Below are positions 18,011-25,213 of a stretch of DNA of 64,000 nt, piece by piece. The stretch comes from Muribaculaceae bacterium (GTDB lineage: Bacteria > Bacteroidota > Bacteroidia > Bacteroidales > Muribaculaceae), in NCBI GenBank assembly GCA_029061225.1, contig JAIDSM010000142.1, forward strand, positions 1-64,000, written 5' to 3'. Within the stretch, counting starts at the first letter, position 1, and the number at the start of each line of letters is the position of its first letter. A program made the translations under genes and the position numbers. The notes under the pieces are model-generated. The model did not search any database. It was not told where the DNA came from and saw only the letters and a program-made list of their open reading frames with translations.

Positions 18011-18859
18011 TTACCAGGGCATGTCTTTAATGACGACGGTCTTGTCTGCATCGAGGAGGTAGACGATAGGCATTGCAGGCAGATCGTAAAGGTCGGCGTC
18101 GAGTACTCCGGTGAGATCATATGCAACTGTCCAGTTCTGTGGAAGCTCATGCTTGGTCTTTTCCCACACATCTCTCTTGCCTTCAGCGTATACCGCAAGC
18201 ACCATGAGGTCTCCGCTGTCGATCGCTCTGTTCGCACCCCGGTCATTTGCAATCTTTTTGAGTATTTCAGGACAGTGCGGGCATTCCGGATCATAGAATA
18301 TCAGCATGGTATGCCTGGCCGATATTGCATGAAGCGAACCTGTATTGCCGTTACGGTCGATATATCTGAAGTCATTAGCTGTGGAGCCTTCCAAATTCAG
18401 TTTTGTCGTGCGCATTTCCTCCTTGGCTTTCTCTGACATGGCTTCCGGCAGGTCCGGAGTCTGAAGAAGGAATTGAAGGAATTGAAGGTATAGCTTTCCG
18501 TTCTTGACAGGAGACTGTGGGTCCCTGAGATACAGGTCTGCGTAATGGAAAGCCAGACCGAGCGATTTCTTGTCTCCGTTGAGCCCATCGAAGAAGTAAC
18601 GTAATCCCTTGTCGATTTCAATTGAATCAGACTTCAACATCAGTTTTACGATGTCGGTCATAGTTGCTTGCATTTTCTTATCGTTGTGTAGGGATACTGT
18701 GTCGGTATAGTCGATAGCCCGACAGAACGCCACTATAGGTGAAGATTCTTCCGTGACTCGGTCGCTCTTCTCAGCCTTGGAGCCGGAGCATCCAATGATG
18801 ACCGACAATAAGGAGGTGATGATAATTACAAATGATCCGGATAAATGGGTTGCGGACAT
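18011..18859 (-). CDS. DUF5106-type thioredoxin-like lipoprotein
   Basis: 282 residues. A signal peptide with lipobox cysteine at residue 24 (VIIGC) points to a lipoprotein. A helical middle part is followed by a thioredoxin-like domain with CPHC at 193-196 and a cis-proline-like LPAMPIVYLLD near the end. It resembles the DUF5106 thiol-disulfide family of Bacteroidales. It starts 20 bp after porE, so may work in envelope disulfide chemistry with or beside the T9SS; that is inference. The C-terminus ends quickly after VVIKD and may lack the last helix. Confidence 0.75.
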   Translation of the reverse strand: MSATHLSGSFVIIITSLLSVIIGCSGSKAEKSDRVTEESSPIVAFCRAIDYTDTVSLHNDKKMQATMTDIVKLMLKSDSIEIDKGLRYFFDGLNGDKKSLGLAFHYADLYLRDPQSPVKNGKLYLQFLQFLLQTPDLPEAMSEKAKEEMRTTKLNLEGSTANDFRYIDRNGNTGSLHAISARHTMLIFYDPECPHCPEILKKIANDRGANRAIDSGDLMVLAVYAEGKRDVWEKTKHELPQNWTVAYDLTGVLDADLYDLPAMPIVYLLDADKTVVIKDMPW

Positions 18860-18879
18860 ACGGATATTGTGTTTTAGAT

Positions 18880-20880
18880 CTATAGGGTCAGTTCATAGTC
18901 GGTGTCGATCGCTGTGACCTGAAATTCCGTTCGGCGGTTGATCTGGTCGGCAGCTTCCTGGTCCTCCTCAGAGAGAGTCTCTATAAGTTCCGGGGTCAGC
19001 TGCGTTCCTTCTTCGAATTGTGGAAACTCTTTGTTGATTCTTTTGGTTACCGTCTTAGGTCGGCTTTTACCGTAGCCTTCCCATGTGAGGCGAGCGGGAC
19101 TGATGCCTTTATCCACAAGGTAGTCCACTACGCTCTTGGCGCGGCGTTCGGAAAGGGATATGTTGTACTCTTCGCTTCCCTTACGGTCTGTGTGCGCGCT
19201 CATCTCGATTGATACGTTGGGATTGTCTTCAAGCATCACTGCCAGTTGGTCGAGCGCCTCCTTAGATTCGGGCCGGAGCGTTGCTTTGTCGAAATCATAG
19301 AAGATATTCTCCACTACGCTTGGCTTGGATATGGAGGCCAGGATAAAGTCGATGCCGTATTCAGCGTCTTCCTCCGCTGAGTCGCTCTCAAACTCCACCT
19401 TCTGGTTGAGGTAGCCTTTTGCCCCCGCCATCATTACGTATTTTACGCCTCTCTGGAGGTTGAACCTGAAGCTTCCGTCATCCCTTGCCACTTCCTTCTG
19501 GTTTGATCCGTCGTTGCCCACGATACGGATTACTGCGTTTGGCACAGGCTCATCGTCCTTGTCTACCACCCATCCCGCGATGCTGATCTTAAGGTCAGGG
19601 AGAACGAATGAATATATGTGGTCGTAACCGCGCGCATCACCACGGTTAGAGCTGAAGAATCCTGATTCTCCCGGACCGAACGTGACGCCGAAGTCATCGC
19701 CGGTGGAGTTGATTGGCTGCCCCATATTGTCTACGCTCCAGCGTTCGCCGGTAGAGTTGAGTGTTGCCTTGAAGATATCGAGACCTCCGTAGCCGCTGTG
19801 CCCGTCGCTGGAGAAATAGAGTAAGGAGTCTGTGCGTACATAAGGAAAAGACTCATTGCCGGAAGTGTTGATCTGTGGTCCGAGGTTTTCGAGGCTGCCG
19901 CCACGTTCCTTAAGGTTGATGCGCCAGATGTCGAGACCGCCGTAGCCGCCCGGCATGTCGGACGTGAAATAGAGGTATTGTCCGTCCGGAGAGACCGCCG
20001 GATGTCCGACAGCAGTCACAGTATCATTGAGGATCTCGAATTTCTGAGGCGCGCTCCATGAGGCTTCGCTGCGTCGGGAAGTGTGGATTTCCACTGAAGT
20101 GCTGGAAGTCTCGGAGCGTTTCGCGACGGTAAGGTACATTGTCTGCCCGTCTGGGGAGAAGGAGACTATTCCTTCATCGGCATCGGTGTTCAGCTCGCCT
20201 TCCACAGGCTCAGGACGTTGCCATTCACCCTTTTCGTTCTTCTTGGCCATCCATATGTCGCCCTTCTTCATGCCGGTGATCTCAGATTTGTTGTCGCCGG
20301 TAGCCTTTTCGTTGGTAGTGGTGTAATACAGGATGTCGTAGTTCTTGTCGAAATACATCGGAGCGAAATCGGAGCGGCGTGAGTTGAAGAGTTTCGGCTG
20401 CTTCACGATATATCTGCTTTTCGGGGCGTCTTTCTGTGATATAGCGATGTTGCATCCGCGTATGCCGGCACGGGCAATGGGGTCGTCGGGATTCAGTTCA
20501 AGATACTTCTGGTATTCTATGATGGCCTGGGGATATTTGCCGGAAGCCTGAAGCATCTGGCCGAGCCGCAGATAGATTGTGGAGTCTGTCTGTCCGTAGC
20601 GTAGCGCGTTCTGATATGAAGCCGTAGCGTTGACCGGGCGGTTGAGACGCTGGTAGCATTGCGCGAGCTTCAGCGCTACTTCCCCCCGCAATGGACGTTC
20701 CTCAGGCTTTGTGAGACGGTTGTATATCTTTCGGTACATGTTTGATGCAGCGAAGTACTCGCCCCGTGCCATCGTATCATCGGCATCGGAAAGTTTTACC
20801 GACTTGCATGAAGAAAGCCCCGTCGTCAATAATGCGACGGTCATGACCAGCAATAAATATGTGTGTTTCAGTCTGCCCAT
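18880..20880 (-). CDS. porE: T9SS lipoprotein PorE (TPR, beta-propeller, CRD, OmpA)
   Basis: 666 residues. A lipobox cysteine is at 25 (GLSSC). Domains in order: TPR (about 35-150), a WD40/PD40-like propeller (about 155-445, with repeated VSPDGQYLYFTSD and YGGLDIW motifs), a carboxypeptidase-regulatory-like beta domain (about 450-530) and an OmpA peptidoglycan-binding domain (about 545-660, with DRKGSEEYNISLSERRA). This four-part order and length match PorE of Porphyromonas gingivalis, which links the type IX secretion apparatus to peptidoglycan. It is far from the other T9SS genes (44.9-52.2 kb) but within the same window. Confidence 0.87.
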   Translation of the reverse strand: MGRLKHTYLLLVMTVALLTTGLSSCKSVKLSDADDTMARGEYFAASNMYRKIYNRLTKPEERPLRGEVALKLAQCYQRLNRPVNATASYQNALRYGQTDSTIYLRLGQMLQASGKYPQAIIEYQKYLELNPDDPIARAGIRGCNIAISQKDAPKSRYIVKQPKLFNSRRSDFAPMYFDKNYDILYYTTTNEKATGDNKSEITGMKKGDIWMAKKNEKGEWQRPEPVEGELNTDADEGIVSFSPDGQTMYLTVAKRSETSSTSVEIHTSRRSEASWSAPQKFEILNDTVTAVGHPAVSPDGQYLYFTSDMPGGYGGLDIWRINLKERGGSLENLGPQINTSGNESFPYVRTDSLLYFSSDGHSGYGGLDIFKATLNSTGERWSVDNMGQPINSTGDDFGVTFGPGESGFFSSNRGDARGYDHIYSFVLPDLKISIAGWVVDKDDEPVPNAVIRIVGNDGSNQKEVARDDGSFRFNLQRGVKYVMMAGAKGYLNQKVEFESDSAEEDAEYGIDFILASISKPSVVENIFYDFDKATLRPESKEALDQLAVMLEDNPNVSIEMSAHTDRKGSEEYNISLSERRAKSVVDYLVDKGISPARLTWEGYGKSRPKTVTKRINKEFPQFEEGTQLTPELIETLSEEDQEAADQINRRTEFQVTAIDTDYELTL

Positions 20881-21017
20881 ATACTTACAACGAGCGGTTA
20901 GCCCCGTTTATTATGTTATAAAACATACATTAAATCAACTTGGAAATAGAACCAATTCCGTGTATAAAGGTTATATGTATAAGGCGGTACTCCCTGCCAA
21001 GAAAAACACAAATAACT

Positions 21018-21425
21018 ATGTCATACAAAATCGCAGAAATCGAAGGCATCGGAGATACCTATGCCGCAAAACTTCAGGAAGTAGGAATTAAGACTACAGA
21101 AGACCTTCTCAAGGAATGTGCAACCCCGGCCGGCCGTAAGAAAGTGGCAGAGGAGACGGGTATCAGTCCGAAACTGATCCTCAAATGGACCAACCATGCC
21201 GATCTTTTCCGTATCAAGGGCGTTGCCGGACAGTTTGCCGAGCTTCTTGAGGCGGCAGGAGTGGATACCGTAAAGGAATTCCGTCATCGCGTGGCAGCCA
21301 ATCTTCATCCCAAAATGGTGGAAGTCAACGAAGAGAAGAACCTATGCAACAGAGTCCCCTCAGTCGCGGAGCTTGAAAAGATGATCGATCAGGCCAAGGA
21401 GCTTGAGCCCGTGATTAAATACTGA
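21018..21425 (+). CDS. DUF4332 helix-hairpin-helix protein
   Basis: 135 residues from ATG 21018. Two helix-hairpin-helix-like repeats are visible: IAEIEGIGDTYAAKLQEVGI and ADLFRIKGVAGQFAELLEAAGV, each followed by a segment on failing or passing to the next helix. This is the DUF4332 pattern, related to the DNA-binding HhH of polymerase beta or the transcription factor NusA tail. Function unknown; DNA or protein contact is likely. The frame opens further upstream (20940) but the alternative N-terminus is unlike the family. Ends in a strong terminator. Confidence 0.82.
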   Translation: MSYKIAEIEGIGDTYAAKLQEVGIKTTEDLLKECATPAGRKKVAEETGISPKLILKWTNHADLFRIKGVAGQFAELLEAAGVDTVKEFRHRVAANLHPKMVEVNEEKNLCNRVPSVAELEKMIDQAKELEPVIKY

Positions 21426-21456
21426 TGAGTCAAGGCAAAAATCAAAAGAAATATCA

Positions 21457-21496
21457 TGCGGCTGCGATGAGAAGAATCATCGCAGCCGCATTTTTT
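21457..21496 (+). terminator. Strong intrinsic terminator of the DUF4332 gene
   Basis: A perfect 14-bp stem (TGCGGCTGCGATGA with its complement, loop GAAGAA) followed by six T. The T-run meets the stop codon of the convergent serine hydrolase gene. Confidence 0.92.
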
Positions 21497-22824
21497 CACT
21501 CTCCACTCTGTGGCCGTGCCCATAAGTCGCGGCGGGGTAGCGTAGCGGAGTATCGTGCGCGTAGATCGCTGACAAGATCGGTCATCTCTCGTGAGAAATG
21601 GTGGCCTTTGTATACCCCGGAATTTGTCAGTAGCACCCAGCACTCTCCGTTTGGAAATCTTTCTATCAGCGTGTGCGTAGAAGAGAGCGTGCCGGTGCGT
21701 TTCCACTTCCCGGTCTCGTTTATCTCGCTCCATCCACGCGATATTTTGTCGTCTTTTGCATATGCAGTCAGGGAGTCAATGGATTCGTCGCTTATGATAT
21801 TGCCGACATATGGGTATTTATCAGTAGCGGCCACAAGGCGAGCCAGATCGGAGGCTGACGCGCACCAACCTCCGGCTCCTACGAGTCCGTTTACGTTGCT
21901 GCCTCCGTAGACTCTCTCCACCATCCTGCCGCTGCCGTTATATTCCTCGACGGGAACATTGTCCGGCCCGTAGTAGTGAACTTCATCGTCATTCCGGTCA
22001 GCGTAGTAATTGGTTGCCGGGCGGAACCGATAGCATCCTGCGGGATGAAGCACCTCGTCTGTGACGAATTCCCAGTAATCGCGTCCCGTAACTTTCTCGA
22101 TCACGAGGGAAAGAAGCATATATCCGAAATTGGAGTATCGGAATCCCTTGCCTGGAGAAAAGGCGAGTTTGCGTCCGAGCACTATCTCGGTCAGCTCCTC
22201 GTTGCTTGGAGGCCCCGGCAGGTTTTTGAGTGCTATTATGTCTTTTGTGTTGAACATTGGGTCGCCTGCTCCCAGTCCGAATCCTCCCTTGTGCTGAAGA
22301 AGATGATCTACCGTTACGTCAAACAGCCGCGTGTCCTTGATAGCGTTAGTGTAAGCGGAATCGTTGAGAAGTCCGTCGGGTCCGAAGACTTTCGAGTTGA
22401 GTCTTAGACGCCCTTCTTCCACCAGACGCATGATGGCGATTGCCGTCACAAGCTTTGACGCCGAGGCCATCCTCATGATATTCTGAGGCGTCATCGGCCG
22501 TCCTTCCTCCACGTCCGCCATGCCGTAGCCTTTGGCGTAAATCAGGGAGTCGTTGCGGGTGACTGCTACCGACATTCCTTTGATGTTCCATTTCCCGAGG
22601 AAGCGCTCGATGTCATGATCCATTCTGTCAAGTCCAGGAGCGTCAGACAGTTCATTTGTCAGCCGTTCGCTCCATTCTGGATCAATGGTCTCCACGACAG
22701 TCTCTTTCTCTTCAGGTGCGAGTTGCCGTTGTTTAAGGTAGGCTAATGAGAAGACCGCCACAGTGCAGACTATGGCGGTAGTATATATGATTGCCAACCC
22801 TATTTTTATGTCTTTTCTTTTCAT
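21496..22824 (-). CDS. Membrane-anchored serine hydrolase (beta-lactamase class C fold)
   Basis: 442 residues. One N-terminal membrane helix (about 8-30) anchors the enzyme in the envelope. The catalytic SxxK is SASK at 121-124 and the YxN is YSN at 230-232, as in class C beta-lactamases, DD-peptidases and esterases of the same fold. The third motif near the C-terminus (KRTGTLSSTHT) could serve as the HTG/KTG box. Substrate unknown; a peptidoglycan or D-amino-acid peptide target is likely. It is a monocistronic gene. Confidence 0.85.
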   Translation of the reverse strand: MKRKDIKIGLAIIYTTAIVCTVAVFSLAYLKQRQLAPEEKETVVETIDPEWSERLTNELSDAPGLDRMDHDIERFLGKWNIKGMSVAVTRNDSLIYAKGYGMADVEEGRPMTPQNIMRMASASKLVTAIAIMRLVEEGRLRLNSKVFGPDGLLNDSAYTNAIKDTRLFDVTVDHLLQHKGGFGLGAGDPMFNTKDIIALKNLPGPPSNEELTEIVLGRKLAFSPGKGFRYSNFGYMLLSLVIEKVTGRDYWEFVTDEVLHPAGCYRFRPATNYYADRNDDEVHYYGPDNVPVEEYNGSGRMVERVYGGSNVNGLVGAGGWCASASDLARLVAATDKYPYVGNIISDESIDSLTAYAKDDKISRGWSEINETGKWKRTGTLSSTHTLIERFPNGECWVLLTNSGVYKGHHFSREMTDLVSDLRARYSATLPRRDLWARPQSGE

Positions 22825-22892
22825 TTATGTTAAATGATGTTAAATTATAGAAGATTTTATATGTTATATAACATCATTTCGGAATTTATCAC

Positions 22893-22973
22893 TAATTTTG
22901 CATCGAGTTTTTCATGGTATTAGATTTTAAGGTTAACAGAAGATTGGTTGTCGTGATGACAATCAATTTTTTT
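22893..22973 (+). ncRNA. Small RNA, repeated family, copy 2, with -7 box
   Basis: A -7 box TAATTTTG (22893-22900) is followed by the conserved segment (TTTTTCATGGTATTAGAT, TTAAGGTTAAC, 22907-22937) and a hairpin of about 12 bp (AGATTGGTTGTC with GACAATCAATTT, loop of five) ending in seven T. Both neighbours are on the minus strand, so this is a stand-alone transcript pointing at the 3' end of the aminotransferase gene, in the same relation as copy 1 to recO. The -33 box is weak. Confidence 0.68.
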
Positions 22974-22979
22974 ATGTCC

Positions 22980-23014
22980 AAATCTTAAGGCGGAAGACTC
23001 AAGACTTAAGACTT
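22980..23014 (-). repeat. 7-bp tandem array on the aminotransferase stop codon
   Basis: Five heptads read on the plus strand: AAATCTT, AAGGCGG, AAGACTC, AAGACTT, AAGACTT. The stop codon (22999-23001) and the last five codons (KSLKS) of the aminotransferase are inside the array. The same heptad (GAAGACT) forms the array in front of gldM at 49351. Confidence 0.75.
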
Positions 23015-24198
23015 TTGTAAGCTTCAAGGGCTTTCTCAAGTACTATGAGGGCTTTGCCGAGTTCTTCTCGGTTTAATACATATGCTATGCGCACCTCGTT
23101 TCTGCCTGCTCCCGGAGTCGTGTAGAAACCTGAAGCCGGAGCCATAAAGACGGTGGCCCCTTCGTAAGAGAACTCTTTCAGACACCATTCGCAGAACTTA
23201 TCGGCATCATCCACCGGAAGACTCGCTACCGTATAGAAGGCTCCCATCGGGATGGGCGAGTAGCATCCGGGAATCTTGTTGATTCCGTCGACGAGGAAAT
23301 TGCGGCGGGCAACGTACTCGTTGTAGACGTCAAGCATATAATCGCGGCTTGCATCGACGGAAGCTTCAGCGATTATCTGTCCGATAAGCGGGGGGCTCAG
23401 GCGCGCCTGGCAGAATTTCATGACGTTGGCACGCAGTTCCTTGTTTTTTGTGATGAGTGCCCCGATGCGTATGCCGCATTCATTGTATCGCTTTGATACT
23501 GAATCTATCAGAACTACATTTTCTTCGATGCCCGGCAGATGGAATGCTGACACATAGGGAGCGCCGGTATAGCAGAACTCGCGGTATACTTCGTCTGAAA
23601 AGAGGAATAGGTCGTATTTCTTGACCAGATCACGGATCTGCATCATCTCCTTTATGGTGTAGAGATAGCCTGTCGGGTTGTTGGGATTGCATATCAATAT
23701 GCCTTTAGTGCGGGGAGTGATGAGTTTTTCAAATTCCTCGATCGGCGGGAGGGCGAACCCTTTGTCGATGGATGAGGGTATCGATACTATCTTGGCTCCG
23801 GCAGAAATCGCGAATGCCATATAGTTGGCATATGCAGGCTCGGGGACAATGATCTCATCGCCGGGATCAAGGCATGCCATGAATGAGAAGAGCACGGCCT
23901 CCGAGCCGCCGCTCGTCACGATGATATCGTCGACATCCACATCGATGTTGAAACGATGATAATATTCCTTCAGTTTGGCGCGCAGTGAGGGGAGTCCGTC
24001 CGACGGACTGTATTCAAGCACTTCTCGGTCTATGTTTCTGAGAGCCTCGAAAGCCTGCGGCGGTGTAGGAAGATCGGGCTGGCCGATATTGAGGCGATAT
24101 ACCTTTATTCCCCTCTTTACCGCATCGTTGGCGAGAGGTGCGAGTCGTCGTATCGGTGAAGCGGGCATTTCAAAGCCACGCTGTGATAGATTTGCCAT
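22999..24198 (-). CDS. PLP-dependent class I/II aminotransferase (aspartate aminotransferase-like)
   Basis: 399 residues. The PLP lysine lies in SVSKRYNECGIRIG, after NPNNPTG and FSDEVYREF; this is the fold-type I pattern of aspartate/aromatic aminotransferases. It begins with the substrate-side segment RRLAPLANDAVKRG and GQPDLPTP. The specific amino acid cannot be set from sequence. The final residues KSLKS are encoded by a heptameric repeat, so the true ancestral C-terminus may have been one or two codons different. luxS lies 54 bp upstream on the same strand. Confidence 0.9.
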   Translation of the reverse strand: MANLSQRGFEMPASPIRRLAPLANDAVKRGIKVYRLNIGQPDLPTPPQAFEALRNIDREVLEYSPSDGLPSLRAKLKEYYHRFNIDVDVDDIIVTSGGSEAVLFSFMACLDPGDEIIVPEPAYANYMAFAISAGAKIVSIPSSIDKGFALPPIEEFEKLITPRTKGILICNPNNPTGYLYTIKEMMQIRDLVKKYDLFLFSDEVYREFCYTGAPYVSAFHLPGIEENVVLIDSVSKRYNECGIRIGALITKNKELRANVMKFCQARLSPPLIGQIIAEASVDASRDYMLDVYNEYVARRNFLVDGINKIPGCYSPIPMGAFYTVASLPVDDADKFCEWCLKEFSYEGATVFMAPASGFYTTPGAGRNEVRIAYVLNREELGKALIVLEKALEAYKSLKS

Positions 24199-24252
24199 TT
24201 TTTTATTTGTATTGATAATTGATGGTGAACCGTCTGCGATGCATGGTAGTCC

Positions 24253-24747
24253 TTAGCATGAAGAGGATGTCTCCGGTCCCTGAGGATATGATGTGGGAGG
24301 GTTTTCGAGGACCCGGAGATAGTCGCGGGCTGCCATTCTGGCTTCCGGCAGATTCATGAGCAGATAGTTGCCGCAATCTCTTGGGTTGGCTCCCGGCACT
24401 TCACCTTCGAAATCTGCGATGAATTCGAAAGTCTCCTTCAACAGGGGAATGATGTCTTCCCCGGTATAGTCGCCGTTGAGCAGAAGGTAGTTGCCTGTAC
24501 AGCATCCCATGGGTCCCCAGTATACTATTCTCTCGCCCCATTCAGGATGGTTTCTTAGAAAAGTAGCGGCTAAATGCTCGATGGCATGCAACGCCGATAT
24601 GGAAAGAGCGGGTTGTCGGTTGGGTGCCGTCATCCTTACGTCGAAAGTGGTTATGACGTCACCGGCAGGGGATGTGTCTTTTCGGCTGACATACACCCCG
24701 GGTTCAAGGTTCTGGTGGTCGATTGTGAAACTTGCTATCTTTTTCAT
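24253..24747 (-). CDS. luxS: S-ribosylhomocysteine lyase LuxS
   Basis: 164 residues. The metal ligands are visible: HAIEH at 54-58 and Cys125 in DCGNYLL; the catalytic-site cysteine is Cys82 in MGCCTGNY, followed by a second cysteine not typical at that place. LuxS splits S-ribosylhomocysteine into homocysteine and DPD, the AI-2 precursor, in SAM recycling. The gene seems to have a very short or absent leader, since ATG follows the -7 box by only five bases. Confidence 0.95.
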   Translation of the reverse strand: MKKIASFTIDHQNLEPGVYVSRKDTSPAGDVITTFDVRMTAPNRQPALSISALHAIEHLAATFLRNHPEWGERIVYWGPMGCCTGNYLLLNGDYTGEDIIPLLKETFEFIADFEGEVPGANPRDCGNYLLMNLPEARMAARDYLRVLENPPTSYPQGPETSSSC

Positions 24748-24751
24748 GGTG

Positions 24752-24759
24752 CAAAAATA
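24752..24759 (-). promoter_or_regulatory. -7 element of luxS, possibly leaderless
   Basis: On the minus strand TATTTTTG is followed by CACC and the luxS ATG. With a start point normally about five bases after the -7 box, transcription would begin at or beside the start codon. No -33 TTTG is found 19 bp upstream. Confidence 0.5.
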
Positions 24760-24882
24760 CTAAAATTTTCTCAGACGGCCTTAATTCCTACAGGAAAATG
24801 TTGCGTTTATTCCCGTTTTACTCCCTTATAGGAGCGTGGAGAGTTATTGTATTCGTTTTGATGAATATGAATGGCGGTATTA

Positions 24883-24914
24883 TTTGCCTATTTGGAATTT
24901 AATCATTAACTTTG
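24883..24914 (+). promoter_or_regulatory. Bacteroides-type promoter of xseB
   Basis: TTTGC (24883-24887), 19 bp, TAACTTTG (24907-24914). It is divergent from luxS and gives a leader of about 16 nt to ATG 24937. Confidence 0.75.
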
Positions 24915-24936
24915 AAATCGAAATCAAAAATGCTTC

Positions 24937-25149
24937 ATGATGCAAAAGAAAGAAATGAAATATTCGGAGGCTATAGCCGAACTGGAGGCTATCACCGCCA
25001 GAATGCAGAGCCAGGACTGCGATATAGACTCACTGGCTGCGCTCACCTCGCGTGCGCTCGAACTTCTTAAAATATGCAAGGATAAGCTCTTCAAGACCGA
25101 CGAAGAGGTAAGAAAATGCCTCGAGACCTTGTCTGATTCTCTTGGTTGA
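24937..25149 (+). CDS. xseB: Exodeoxyribonuclease VII small subunit XseB
   Basis: 70 residues. It shows the XseB helical pattern: KYSEAIAELEAITARMQSQDCDIDSLAALTSRALELLK, matching the two-helix bundle that wraps the large subunit. Exo VII degrades single-stranded DNA. The large subunit gene xseA is not adjacent. Two ATG codons are adjacent at 24937 and 24940. The next gene follows after 64 bp. Confidence 0.85.
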   Translation: MMQKKEMKYSEAIAELEAITARMQSQDCDIDSLAALTSRALELLKICKDKLFKTDEEVRKCLETLSDSLG

Positions 25150-25213
25150 GATACATTTTTAGCATCAATCTCGTTTCATGATGCTCTCATAGTACATAAC
25201 ACTGACATCATCA

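Noticed and set aside
17989..18020. Frameshift at the 3' end of the DUF5106-type gene, since another frame continues for some eight codons after VIKDMP
   Set aside because: The extra codons are too few to judge, the thioredoxin-like core is complete, and I cannot recall the family's exact C-terminus.
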